Counted from the first letter of the stretch, positions 18,160 through 28,311 are shown. The stretch: 64,000 bases of DNA from Rhodospirillaceae bacterium (GCA_020638595.1 JACKIG010000014.1:73728-137727), one strand, 5' to 3'. Translations and numbers: made by a program. Notes: a model not told the origin generated them from the letters alone.

Positions 18160-19298
18160 TCGGCGGCCCGCGGTCCGCCCTCACCGCCCCAGCGGTAGGG
18201 CGATTGCAGGCGTTCGTCGGTCAGAAAGGTGCTGTCGGTCAGCGCCTCCAGGAAGGCCAGCAGGTCCCTGCGTTCGGCCTCGCTGAGGGCGAACCCCCGG
18301 ACATCGGGTGAGACCAGCGGCGATGGCGGGCCGGTCAGCGCGGCGCGTCCGCCGGCGGCGTAATGCGTGATCACCGCGTCCAGCGTGGCGATGGAGCCGT
18401 CATGCATATAGGGCGCGGTGATCGCGACATTCCTCAGGGACGGTGTGCGGAAGCGGCCCATATCGGCGGGCGCGCCACTATGCTCGATCAAACCGCGGTT
18501 GCCGTCGGGATAGGCGCCGGCGCCGTCGAGGTTGTAGAGACCGGTGTTGTGGAACCGCGGCGCACCGGCGGCATCGGTGAAATGGGGCGGCACATGGCAG
18601 ACCGCGCAGGCCAGCCGGTCGCTCTCGAACAGCGCCAGGCCACGCAGCGCGGCGGCATCAAGGGCGCCTGATGCCGGGTCGCGGAGGTGGCGGTCATAGG
18701 CGGTGTCGGCCGAGATCAGGGTGCGCTGGAAGGCGGCCAGCGCCATGCGGATGGCCGGGAAGTCGATGGTGCCGCCGGTGTCCGGAAACGCCGCCAGGAA
18801 GCGCTGGCGATAGCCGGCATCGATCCGCAACCGGGCGAGGATGTCGGCCTGGCGCCCGCCTGCCATCATCTCGATCGGATCGGTGCCGAAGAGCGGCGTC
18901 GCCGACTGCTCCTCCAACAGCGTCTGCGCCGGATCGGCCCAGGTCAGCACCCGGAAATAGCCGACATTGGCCAGCCCCGGCGTATTGTGCGGGTGGCGCT
19001 GGCCGGTGATGCCGATGGCGACGGGGCGGCCGTCGGTAAACCCCAGCTCCGGCCGGTGGCAGGTGCCGCAGGACATGTAGCCCGGCCCCGACAGGCGCAC
19101 GTCGTAGAACAGGTAGCGCCCCAGCGCGGCGCGCTCGGGCGTCGTCGGGTTGTCGGCAGGGGCGGGCGGGGGCTCGGCGGCGACCGGCAGGTATGATCCG
19201 CCCTCGGTCCCCCCGGCCGGGCGGGCAGCCAGCCACCATGCGCTGGCCAGCACCGCCACAACGGCCAGCACCCTGGCACCACGAGCGGGGACATGCAT
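18144..19298 (-). CDS. MbnH-like di-heme c-type enzyme
   Basis: This is a 384-residue exported protein with an N-terminal hydrophobic segment at about residues 9-25. Two heme c motifs are present: C77-GTC-H81 and C231-AVC-H235. The sequence matches the MbnH branch of the di-heme peroxidase superfamily (NPTTPERAALGRYLFYD, FHNTGLYNLDG, MGRFRTPSLRNVA, APYMHDGSIATL, LEALTDSTFLTDERL). MbnH uses a bis-Fe(IV) state to oxidise a Trp in its partner MbnP. No MbnP-like gene is adjacent, so this is an orphan. The ATG at 19298 is chosen for its GGGAG site and for the signal peptide. Confidence 0.87.
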   Translation of the reverse strand: MHVPARGARVLAVVAVLASAWWLAARPAGGTEGGSYLPVAAEPPPAPADNPTTPERAALGRYLFYDVRLSGPGYMSCGTCHRPELGFTDGRPVAIGITGQRHPHNTPGLANVGYFRVLTWADPAQTLLEEQSATPLFGTDPIEMMAGGRQADILARLRIDAGYRQRFLAAFPDTGGTIDFPAIRMALAAFQRTLISADTAYDRHLRDPASGALDAAALRGLALFESDRLACAVCHVPPHFTDAAGAPRFHNTGLYNLDGAGAYPDGNRGLIEHSGAPADMGRFRTPSLRNVAITAPYMHDGSIATLDAVITHYAAGGRAALTGPPSPLVSPDVRGFALSEAERRDLLAFLEALTDSTFLTDERLQSPYRWGGEGGPRAADQRRP

Positions 19299-19459
19299 CC
19301 GCGGCAGCTCCCTTCGTCCCCTCAGGCTCGGCGTCGGACTGGCGGTCCGCAAGCCTAGGCTGGCGACCGGCAATCCCACAACAGACCAGCCTATGGAGCG
19401 ACCCAGGGGCCGTCCACACATGACCCCTTATCGTGACCCCAGGTCGGGCGGGGCCGTCG

Positions 19460-20974
19460 TCAGAACAGGGTGCCCTGGCCCGGGGCCGGTTTGGCCCGCT
19501 GGGGGGCTGCGCGGGGGCGCGGGGGGGCGGGGCCGTCGACGGTGGCAGGCACGCGGCGGTCGTCGCGGAACTCCAGGCTGATGGCCGCACCGGGGGCCAG
19601 GGCCTCGGCGTCCGTCACCGGCTCGTCGGCGCTGTCGCGGACCAGGACGAAGCCCCGGCGCAGGACGTCCTTGTAGGAGTAGCTGTCCAGCAGGCTGCCC
19701 GAGGCGGCGAGGCGGTCGCCGGCGCGGGCAAGCAGCGCCCGCACCGCGCGGTCCAGCCGATCGCCGGCCAGCGGGGCGAAGCGGTGGCGCCGCCAGTCGG
19801 TCAGCGTCGGCCCGAGCGCCGCAAAGCGCTCGGCGACGGCCGCGGCATGGCGGGCCGCCGCGGCCAGGCGCTCGCGGGGGTGGACCAGGCGTGCCGAAAG
19901 CTGGCCAAGCGCGGCGCGATGGCGCTCCAGCGCCACGCGGGTCGCGCGGTCCAGCCGTTCCGTCCGGTCGTCGAAGCGCTGGAATGCCGGCTCCAGCAGG
20001 CGGGCCGGGTCGCCGAGGCCGCGCGCCAGGCCTTCCAGCCGCAATCGCCGCTCGCCGAACAGGCGGGCGGTGCCCGCGACCAGGCGGCGCTGGCCGTCGA
20101 GCAACTGGGCCATCAGGTCGGCCCTGACGGGCACCGCCATCTCCGCCGCGGCCGTCGGGGTCGGGGCCCGGCGGTCGGCGACGAAGTCCAGCAGCGTCGT
20201 ATCCGTTTCGTGCCCGATGGCGCTGATCAGCGGGATCGTGCCTTCGGCGGCGGCGCGGACCACCACCTCTTCGTTGAACGGCATCAGGTCTTCCAGGCTG
20301 CCGCCGCCGCGGGCGACGATCAAGAGGTCGGGCCGCTGGGCCGACCCGTCGGGCAGGCCGTTGAAGCCGGCGATCGCCCCGGCCACCTGGTCAGCCGCAG
20401 CGTCGCCCTGCACCGCGACCGGCCACAGCAGCACCGGGCGCGGGAAGCGGTCGGCCAGCCGGTGCAGGATGTCGCGGATGACGGCACCCGACGGCGAGGT
20501 GACGATGCCGATCAGGCGCGGCAGCCGCGGCAGCGGCCGCTTACGCTCCTGATCGAACAGGCCCTCGGCCGCCAGCCGCCGCTTGCGCTCCTCCAGCATT
20601 GCCAGCAGGGCGCCGAGGCCGGCGGCCTCCATGCTCTCGATCACCAACTGGTACTTGGATTGGCCGGGATAGGTGGTCAGCCGGCCGGTGCAGATGACCT
20701 CCAGCCCCTCTTCGGCCCGGACGGTCAGCCTGGCGACACTGCCGCGCCAGCACACCGCCGCCAGCACCGCCTGGTCGTCCTTCAAGGTCAGGTAGAGATG
20801 GCCCGAGGAATGGTATTTCGGCTGGCTGATCTCCCCGCGCACGCGCACGCGGCCGAACTCCGACTCCACGAGCCGCTTCAGCGACAGCGACAGCTCGCTG
20901 ACGGTGAATTCCGGCAGATTGCTGCCGGCAAGGGGAAGGGTGGGCGGGTCCTGTGACATCGGCGTTGCGGGCAT
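19460..20974 (-). CDS. xseA: exodeoxyribonuclease VII large subunit
   Basis: This is a 504-residue XseA, the catalytic subunit of exonuclease VII, which degrades single-stranded DNA. An N-terminal OB fold (about residues 20-115, NLPEFTVSELS to RLTTYPGQSKYQ) is followed by the nuclease domain with LIGIVTSPSGAVIRDI, ARGGGSLEDL and SAIGHETDTTL, then a long coiled coil and a C-terminal SYKDVLRRGFVLVRD segment. The small subunit is not in the window. The ATG at 20974 or at 20959 could be the start. It is divergent from purD, with 51 bases between the starts. Confidence 0.95.
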   Translation of the reverse strand: MPATPMSQDPPTLPLAGSNLPEFTVSELSLSLKRLVESEFGRVRVRGEISQPKYHSSGHLYLTLKDDQAVLAAVCWRGSVARLTVRAEEGLEVICTGRLTTYPGQSKYQLVIESMEAAGLGALLAMLEERKRRLAAEGLFDQERKRPLPRLPRLIGIVTSPSGAVIRDILHRLADRFPRPVLLWPVAVQGDAAADQVAGAIAGFNGLPDGSAQRPDLLIVARGGGSLEDLMPFNEEVVVRAAAEGTIPLISAIGHETDTTLLDFVADRRAPTPTAAAEMAVPVRADLMAQLLDGQRRLVAGTARLFGERRLRLEGLARGLGDPARLLEPAFQRFDDRTERLDRATRVALERHRAALGQLSARLVHPRERLAAAARHAAAVAERFAALGPTLTDWRRHRFAPLAGDRLDRAVRALLARAGDRLAASGSLLDSYSYKDVLRRGFVLVRDSADEPVTDAEALAPGAAISLEFRDDRRVPATVDGPAPPRPRAAPQRAKPAPGQGTLF

Positions 20975-21025
20975 GATACAAGCCTGCCCGCAGACGGCAA
21001 CAAGCGGCGGCGGGGGACGGGGACG

Positions 21026-22300
21026 TTGAACATTCTGGTGGTCGGCGGCGGGGGACGGGAACACGCGCTGTGCTGGGCGATTGCGGCATCGCCCCTGTGT
21101 GACAGGCTGTACTGTGCGCCGGGCAATGCCGGCATCGCGGCCGAGGCCGAATGCGTGCCGATCGACGCCATGGATATCGACGCGCTGGTGGCCTTCGCGA
21201 TGGAACGCGCCATCGACTTCGTCGTCGTCGGGCCGGAAGCCCCGCTGGTCGCCGGGCTGGTGGATCGCCTGCAGGCCGCGGGCATCAAGGCCTTCGGGCC
21301 GACCGCGGCGGCGGCGGCCCTGGAAGGCTCGAAGGGCTTCATGAAGGACCTGTGCGCCCGCCATGGCGTGCCGGGCGCCGGCTATCGGCGGTTCACCGAC
21401 CCCGACGCCGCCAAGGCGCATATCCGGGCGCGGGCGGCGCCGGTCGTGGTCAAGGCCGACGGGCTGGCGGCCGGCAAGGGCGTGATCGTCGCCCGGTCGG
21501 CGGCGGAGGCCGAACAGGCGGTGGACGCGCTGCTGGTCGAGCGCATCCACGGCGCCGCCGGTGCCGAGATCGTCGTCGAGGACTGCATGGCGGGACCGGA
21601 GGTGAGCTTCTTCGCCCTTGTCGACGGGGCCGATGTGCTGCCGCTGGCCACCGCCCAGGACTACAAGCGCGCCGGCGACGGCGATGCCGGGCCGAACACC
21701 GGCGGCATGGGGGCGGTGTCGCCGTCGCCCCGTGTCGATGCGGCCCTGCACGACCGCATCATGGCCGAGATCATCCGCCCCGTGGTCGCCGGCATGGCCG
21801 CGGAAGGGCGGCCGTTCAAGGGGGTGCTGTTCGCCGGCCTGATGCTGACCGATGAGGGGCCGCAACTGCTGGAATTCAACGTCCGCTTCGGCGATCCGGA
21901 ATGCCAGGCCCTGGTGATGCGCCTGCAGTCCGACCTGCTGCCGGCGCTGATGGCAGCCAGCGACGGCGTGCTGAAGACCTTCGACCTCAGGTGGCGCGAC
22001 CAGGCTGCCGTCTGCGTGGTGATGGCAAGCAACGGCTATCCGGGGACCTATGAGAAGGGCACGGTGATCGACGGCCTGGATGCGCCGGGGGGCGAGGCGT
22101 CCGGCGACGGCCCGGTGGTCTTCCATGCGGGGACGCGCCGGCGCGACGACGGACGGATCGTTGCCGATGGGGGGCGGGTGCTCGGCGTCACGGCGACCGG
22201 GGCGACCGTGGCGGAGGCACGCGCCGCGGCCTACGCCGCCGTCGGTCGCATCCGCTGGCCCGGCGGCTTCTGCCGCAGCGATATCGCCGCCGGCCTCTGA
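21026..22300 (+). CDS. purD: phosphoribosylamine-glycine ligase
   Basis: This is a 424-residue GAR synthetase (phosphoribosylamine + glycine + ATP to GAR), the second step of purine synthesis. It has N-terminal LVVGGGGREHALCW, an ATP-grasp domain with KADGLAAGKGVIVA, PNTGGMGAVSP, and LEFNVRFGDPE binding the metal. It appears to start with TTG at 21026 after a GGGGGACGGGGA site, because the family begins MN-I-LVVGGGGRE exactly here. xseA is divergent upstream. Confidence 0.95.
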   Translation: MNILVVGGGGREHALCWAIAASPLCDRLYCAPGNAGIAAEAECVPIDAMDIDALVAFAMERAIDFVVVGPEAPLVAGLVDRLQAAGIKAFGPTAAAAALEGSKGFMKDLCARHGVPGAGYRRFTDPDAAKAHIRARAAPVVVKADGLAAGKGVIVARSAAEAEQAVDALLVERIHGAAGAEIVVEDCMAGPEVSFFALVDGADVLPLATAQDYKRAGDGDAGPNTGGMGAVSPSPRVDAALHDRIMAEIIRPVVAGMAAEGRPFKGVLFAGLMLTDEGPQLLEFNVRFGDPECQALVMRLQSDLLPALMAASDGVLKTFDLRWRDQAAVCVVMASNGYPGTYEKGTVIDGLDAPGGEASGDGPVVFHAGTRRRDDGRIVADGGRVLGVTATGATVAEARAAAYAAVGRIRWPGGFCRSDIAAGL

Positions 22301-22637
22301 CGACCGCAGGCCGGCCTTCGGCGGCGGTGACGGCGCCGGTAAGCGGTCACGATTGCGTGAGGATGGGCGGGTCGCGTGCCGAGACGCCCTGTCGCCACAT
22401 TCTAATGTATTGCATTAAATATATCTCATAACTTATTGAATTATATTATATTATAAGTCGATGCCCCAACGGCGCCGGGCCTGGGCATCCGGCGTGCGGC
22501 CCGGCGGACATGCCTTGGTTGGACGGCGGTCCCGGGCGCGCGGATGTCACCTGCGCGCCCGCCGCGGATCAAAGCACTCGACCCGGCGCACCATGCGCGC
22601 GGCGTCAAGTGCTGAACCGCATTGGGGAGATCGCATC
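22301..22637. other. intergenic region with an AT-rich patch
   Basis: No gene is supported in this 337-base gap. The first 95 bases are GC-rich. Bases 22396-22459 are almost pure A/T, which is striking in this genome, and contain the inverted repeat ACTTAT (22431-22436) / ATAAGT (22453-22458). The last 180 bases are GC-rich again and lead into the membrane-protein gene. A promoter or nucleoid-protein site is likely within the patch. Confidence 0.5.
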
Positions 22638-23147
22638 ATGCTTGCCACCGCGACACCGGCGCCGCGCCGGTTTGTCGAACCGGTCACGACCACGCTGTTC
22701 GTCTCGGCCGTGCTCGCGGGCCTCGCGGCCGACGCGACGTGGGAAGTCTGGGCCCGGCTGATCACGCCGCTTTGGGTCGGCGGCCCGCTTCAACCGGCAG
22801 GACTGGTCCAGTCCGTCTTCGGCTTCAACGATATCGTGCTTGCCGAGGCGATCCATGGGGTCGTCGGCATCGTGTTCTATCCCTTGGGCTTCCTCTACGT
22901 GGCACGGCCGATTGCCCGCGCGGTGCTGCCGTACCTGCCATGGTGGATGGTCGGCCTGGGCTTCGGCGTCGGGCTCTGGGTCTTCGCCCTGTTCGTGATG
23001 GCGCATCTGATCGCCGGCCTGCCAGCATTCCTGGGGTTCGTGACGCTGACCTGGGCGTCGCTGATCGGCCATATGCTGTTCGGTCTGGTGACGGCTGCGG
23101 TGATCCGTTGGCGCGAACACGGGGACGGCGCCGTGCGGCGCGGTTGA
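22638..23147 (+). CDS. uncharacterised four-helix membrane protein
   Basis: This is a 169-residue inner-membrane protein with about four hydrophobic helices (roughly residues 15-35, 65-90, 98-125 and 130-155). Conserved-looking features are WEVWARLITPLWVGGPLQPA after the first helix and LPWWMVGLGFGVGLWVFAL before MAHLIAGLPAFLGF. I do not recognise an established family function. GGGGAGA precedes the ATG at 22638. It has its own AT-rich upstream region and is followed by a strong structured region before the convergent PAS gene. Confidence 0.72.
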   Translation: MLATATPAPRRFVEPVTTTLFVSAVLAGLAADATWEVWARLITPLWVGGPLQPAGLVQSVFGFNDIVLAEAIHGVVGIVFYPLGFLYVARPIARAVLPYLPWWMVGLGFGVGLWVFALFVMAHLIAGLPAFLGFVTLTWASLIGHMLFGLVTAAVIRWREHGDGAVRRG

Positions 23148-23181
23148 CCCGCCGGCACATCCCGGTGGTGCGAGCGGTCAT

Positions 23182-23290
23182 GGGTTGCGCAACGGACCGG
23201 GCAACGGGGATCCATGGGCGTGGCGCCGGGATCGATGCCGACCGGGTGCGCAACCCAGACCGCACGCCCGGGATCCGCCGACCGTTGCCC
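23182..23290. repeat. interlocked inverted repeats between convergent genes
   Basis: GGGCAACGG (23199-23207), GGATCC (23208-23213) and GGGCG (23216-23220) pair with CGCCC (23265-23269), GGATCC (23271-23276) and CCGTTGCCC (23282-23290), giving one long hairpin. A second perfect 10-bp pair, GGGTTGCGCA (23182-23191) and TGCGCAACCC (23247-23256), crosses it. The structure lies between the membrane gene stop and the PAS gene stop and may act as a bidirectional terminator. Confidence 0.6.
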
Positions 23291-23305
23291 AAGGAGATGC
23301 GGGGA

Positions 23306-23803
23306 CTATTGGCCGTCGTCGATGGCGTCGACGAAGAACAGCCCGCCCAGGATCATGCCGCCATGCGCGGGATCGCGCAGCGGCAGATGCACGGCCTCGA
23401 ACGTGGCCCAGGCGCCGCCGGACCCCTGGACATGGCCGGCGGCAACCATCGGGCGGCGGCGGCGCAGCACGTATTTATAGAGGGTGCGGGCGCCGTCGGC
23501 GTCCCGTGCATCGGCGAAAACACTGCCCACAGGCACCCGGAAGGCTTCGACCCCGAACGCCGAAACGATGGCGGAACCGATGGTCGTGTAAACGTAGTCG
23601 CCCGCCTTCGCATCGAAGGCGACGGTGAAGATGTTCTTCAGAAACGGACCCAGCACGCGTGTGCTGATGTCCTGCCTGCGGGGCAGCCCGTCACGCTTGG
23701 CGGCACGCCAGATCTCGATCAATCGAAGCGAGTCGTCAAACTGCGGGGCGACGTCGAATTCGACCGTCCATCGCCAGGGCTGCCGCTCGGTCAAAAACTG
23801 CAT
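23306..23803 (-). CDS. PAS-domain protein (PAS_5 type)
   Basis: This 165-residue protein consists of a single PAS-like domain of the alphaproteobacterial PAS_5 group. An N-terminal LIEIWRAAKRDGLPRRQDIS segment is followed by core strands (AKAGDYVYTTIGSAIVSAFG) and a final MILGGLFFVD strand. No output domain is attached, so it may sense a small molecule and act through another protein. The upstream 150 bases (23804-23955) are AT-rich and probably hold its promoter. Confidence 0.78.
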   Translation of the reverse strand: MQFLTERQPWRWTVEFDVAPQFDDSLRLIEIWRAAKRDGLPRRQDISTRVLGPFLKNIFTVAFDAKAGDYVYTTIGSAIVSAFGVEAFRVPVGSVFADARDADGARTLYKYVLRRRRPMVAAGHVQGSGGAWATFEAVHLPLRDPAHGGMILGGLFFVDAIDDGQ

Positions 23804-23955
23804 CTTTGTCCAAGGTCAGAAGCCTCTATTCTAGTTAGTATACGCATGTGGGAAGAAAAATCACTGGAAATGTTTTGATCAGTATTTCGCAGGTGCAGCA
23901 TTCTCTTCGTATTCACTCGTACTTTGTTGCTTTTGGCCCTTACTATTTGACATTG

Positions 23956-24948
23956 TCAGTCCGCCATCGACCCCGGCGTGCCGGGCGGCCCGTCGAGTAT
24001 TCGGGCAAAGAGGCGGGCATCCACGTTCCCCCCGGACAGCACGATGCCGACAGAGCGGCCCTGTGCCCGGGCGCGGTCCTGCAACAGGGCGGCCAGCGGG
24101 GCGGCGCCGGCACCCTCGGCCACATTATGGGTGTCGGTGAACAGCGCGCGCATGGCGGCGGCGACGTCGTCGTCGGTGACGGAAATCACGCGGTCCACAT
24201 GGCGCAGGATCAGGTCGAGCGCGTCGGCGTCGGGGACGCGGCAGGCCATCCCGTCGGCCAACAACGTCGTCACCGGGGCGTCGATCGGCCGCCGCTGGGC
24301 GAAGGAGCGCGCATAGGCCGGCGCCTGTGTCGAGACGACGCCGACGATCTCGACCTTGTGCCCCAGGGCCTCGCGCGCCGCGGCCACGCCGCAGATGCCG
24401 GACCCCAGGCCGATGGGCACATAGACGGTGTCCAGCCCGGGCACGGCGCGCAGCAGCTCCATGCCGTAGGTGCCGACACCGGCCACCAGCAGCGGGTCGA
24501 ACGACGGCACGGCATGCAGGCCGCGCCCCGGTGCCAGGGTCCGCGCGTGGTCCAGGGCCGCCTGGAAGTCGTCGCCATGCTCGATCAGCTCCGCCCCCAG
24601 GGCTTGCATGGCGCGGTTCTTCTCCACGCTGTTGCCGTGCGGGACGCAGATCACGCAGGCCAGTCCCGCCTGCCGGGCGGCATAGGCCAGCGACTGGCCG
24701 TGGTTGCCGCGGGTGGCGGCGATGATGCCGCGGACCTGCGGCCGCATGGCCTTCAGCCGGTCGATGTAGACCAGCCCGCCGCGGACCTTGAAGGCGCCGG
24801 TGGGCGTGTGGTTCTCGTGCTTCACCCAGACTTGCGTCCCAACGCGCTGGCAGAGCAGGGGCCAGCAATACTGCGGCGTGGGGGCGAAGCTGCGGGCGAT
24901 CAGGGTTGCTGCGGCCTCCATCTCGGCCAGGGTCGGCAGGTGGGCCAT
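23956..24948 (-). CDS. PLP-dependent threonine/serine dehydratase family protein
   Basis: This 330-residue fold-type II PLP enzyme has PLP-Lys in HTPTGAFKVRGG near residue 55, a RGNHGQSLAYAA phosphate/substrate loop, GLGSGICG binding the PLP phosphate, and a LSGGNVD C-terminal motif. This fits catabolic threonine dehydratase (IlvA/TdcB-like without an ACT domain), giving 2-oxobutyrate and ammonia. Serine or hydroxy-amino-acid substrates are possible. The ATG at 24948 follows an AGGGGA site. It is divergent from the methylcrotonyl-CoA carboxylase beta gene. Confidence 0.84.
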   Translation of the reverse strand: MAHLPTLAEMEAAATLIARSFAPTPQYCWPLLCQRVGTQVWVKHENHTPTGAFKVRGGLVYIDRLKAMRPQVRGIIAATRGNHGQSLAYAARQAGLACVICVPHGNSVEKNRAMQALGAELIEHGDDFQAALDHARTLAPGRGLHAVPSFDPLLVAGVGTYGMELLRAVPGLDTVYVPIGLGSGICGVAAAREALGHKVEIVGVVSTQAPAYARSFAQRRPIDAPVTTLLADGMACRVPDADALDLILRHVDRVISVTDDDVAAAMRALFTDTHNVAEGAGAAPLAALLQDRARAQGRSVGIVLSGGNVDARLFARILDGPPGTPGSMAD

Positions 24949-25067
24949 GCGGTCGCTCCCCTTGGCGGTCCCAACGCGCTTGCCGACGGCAACCGGGCAG
25001 CGCATGGTCGCAACTGGTGCAAATGCGGCCGCCCGCAGGCGGCGATCACACGACCCTAGGTCCCGCC

Positions 25068-26675
<1,608 letters not shown>

Positions 26676-27243
26676 CGCCGTCGGCCGATGTCGATGCTGC
26701 GGTGCACACGCCGGATTGCAGACTTGCCGCAGGCCGGCGGAGCTGTATTTCGGACCATCGAAGGAACGGAAGCATACGAAATGACAATATTGTGATAGCC
26801 CGCATGAGTCCGTCGAGATATTCTTGCTGACGCGCGCACATGTTGAAGATGTCTTTAATGTAAATTTGCTTCCTAAGGTTTTTATCCTAACATTTCCGAA
26901 CAAAATCACCGTGCCACCTTCATCATTGTCTTACGCACCGTGTGCATGATCGGCCACGGTAGGTTGGTGTTGCCGCATCGATGCACCCTGGCGGCAGGGC
27001 CATGCTGGCGCTGGAGAGGCGAAGGGGTGGCCGCCGCCGGACGGCGGCGCGGGCCTGAGCCAGCGCAAGCCCCGTCGGCGGTGCCGATCAGGGGCACCGG
27101 ACGCGGCGGCAGGCCATTGTCGTGAACCCGGCTTCGCAATCCCCGGCTTCCGGAGATTGCGTGGCTGGGCTGCGAGGCAGACCCGGACCAGCAACGCAAT
27201 CGCCTCAGCCCCTCGGGCTGACGCCAAGGGTGGGAGTACACCC
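26676..27243. other. intergenic region, AT-rich then structured leader
   Basis: This is a 568-base gap. Bases about 26740-26930 are unusually AT-rich and hold no supported gene. An ACCGTG/CACGGT dyad lies at 26937-26960. From about 27000 onward the sequence is GC-rich with several stems, including CGCAATC-(C)-CCGG / CCGG-(A)-GATTGCG at 27135-27161 and AGCCC/GGGCT just before 27230, leading into the Cys-rich gene. I recognise no known riboswitch class. Confidence 0.45.
27135..27161 (+). other. leader hairpin upstream of the Cys-rich small protein
   Basis: An 11-bp stem interrupted by one C/A mismatch (outer arms CGCAATC and GATTGCG, inner CCGG/CCGG) with a CTT loop. It lies about 80 bases before the start codon at 27244 and may be part of a regulatory 5' leader or a terminator of upstream transcription. 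Confidence 0.4.
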
Positions 27244-27453
27244 ATGACGCTTGAAGGAAACCGCGATCTGGCCGGCTGCATGCGACAGCATGCCGCCGAG
27301 CTGTGCAGCGAATGCGACACGTTCTCCGTCGACGGGCGGTGCCTGCACGGCCCGGTCTGCGTTGCCGACCGGCTGCTTGAGATTGCCGATGTCTGCGAGG
27401 CCGATACCGAGATGCTGGAATCGTTGCCGGCGGTGCAGCTGACGCGTTTCTAG
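27244..27453 (+). CDS. Cys-rich small protein
   Basis: This 69-residue protein has six Cys (12, 21, 24, 33, 39 and 51), including CSEC and a C-x5-C pair, and three His. The spacing suggests a metal or Fe-S site or a zinc ribbon. It has no signal peptide, so it should be cytoplasmic. The remaining C-terminal part is an acidic helix. GGTGGGAG lies about 10 bases before the ATG. A long structured leader lies upstream and a strong hairpin lies downstream, so the gene appears to be its own transcription unit. I do not recognise the family. Confidence 0.62.
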   Translation: MTLEGNRDLAGCMRQHAAELCSECDTFSVDGRCLHGPVCVADRLLEIADVCEADTEMLESLPAVQLTRF

Positions 27454-27496
27454 GGCGAGGCCCCGCATCGGGGTCGGCATTCCCGGAAGGAACTGC

Positions 27497-27529
27497 TGTC
27501 GCGCCAGGGCCACAGGCTCTGGCGCGACA
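27497..27529 (+). terminator. perfect 11-bp hairpin after the Cys-rich gene
   Basis: TGTCGCGCCAG (27497-27507) pairs perfectly with CTGGCGCGACA (27519-27529) across an 11-base loop. No U-run follows on the plus strand, so it may be a Rho-assisted terminator or an mRNA-stabilising stem. Confidence 0.5.
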
Positions 27530-27681
27530 CGCGTTCTGGCCCCGGGTCATTGTGGAACCGGCGGTGCGCCTTCGGCGGCCATTGCCTCGGCACACGGAGT
27601 CATGCTCTCGTCCTCGCTACCCGCCGGGGGCCGCCCATCGGTGCCCTCTTGGGGGCGGGATCCACGGGATGGCGGAGACGC

Positions 27682-28311
27682 ATGACCATGGGCGCGCTTG
27701 TGCGGCGTGTGCGCGTATGCCTTCCGATCGTCGCGGCGGGTTTCGCTGTGGCGCTCGGGGCCTCGACTTCGGGGGCCGGGGCCGCTGGTGCCGTTGCCCT
27801 GGACCTTCCGGGCCGCCTCGCGCATGGCGAACCGGGCATGGTCGAGGGGCAGGCAACCGCCGCCGCGGCGCCGGTTTTCGGCGACTGTCACGACGGGTGG
27901 TTCTGGTCGGGTGGGCCGTTCGACAACGATGCGCCGCTGGGCGGTGGTGGGGCCTCGTACCAGGGGTGCGATGCCGGGGACGTGATCCTTCTCCTGTCCT
28001 GCGTACCGGATTCCCCCGATATCGTGCTGGAGGTTCCGGACGCCCCCGGCGGCTATCGCCTGGGGGATGCGCTGTCCGGCCTTGCCGCCGTCGACGGTAT
28101 CCCCCATCCCCTGTCCGGCCGCGTCGGGGAACTCGTGACCGGGGAGCCGATCACCCAGTTCGCCGTCGACAGGCATGGCGGCCTGCTGGATGCGCTGGCG
28201 GCGGGTCAACGCATGGCGCTGTCGGCCGGCGATATGGAGCTGCGACTGCATCTGATGGGGGCTGCCGACGCCCTTGCGGCGATGCTGAGCGCCTGTCCCG
28301 AACCCCGGTAG
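27682..28311 (+). CDS. secreted protein of unknown function
   Basis: This 209-residue protein has an N-terminal signal peptide (RRVRVCLPIVAAGFAVALGA, cleavage likely after GAGA or AGAVA near residue 35). The mature N-terminal region has paired Cys in GDCHDGWFWSGGPF, YQGCD and LLSC, which could form disulfides in the periplasm. The C-terminal half is mixed alpha/beta without recognisable catalytic motifs. The ATG at 27682 has GGCGGAGA upstream. The stop TAG forms part of a TAGAGCCTGA sequence that recurs at two other gene ends in the window. Confidence 0.65.
   Translation: MTMGALVRRVRVCLPIVAAGFAVALGASTSGAGAAGAVALDLPGRLAHGEPGMVEGQATAAAAPVFGDCHDGWFWSGGPFDNDAPLGGGGASYQGCDAGDVILLLSCVPDSPDIVLEVPDAPGGYRLGDALSGLAAVDGIPHPLSGRVGELVTGEPITQFAVDRHGGLLDALAAGQRMALSAGDMELRLHLMGAADALAAMLSACPEPR

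Noticed and set aside
27000..27243. Known riboswitch class upstream of the Cys-rich gene
   Set aside because: I found stems but none of the conserved motifs of SAM, SAH, glycine, cobalamin or c-di-GMP riboswitches that I could recognise.
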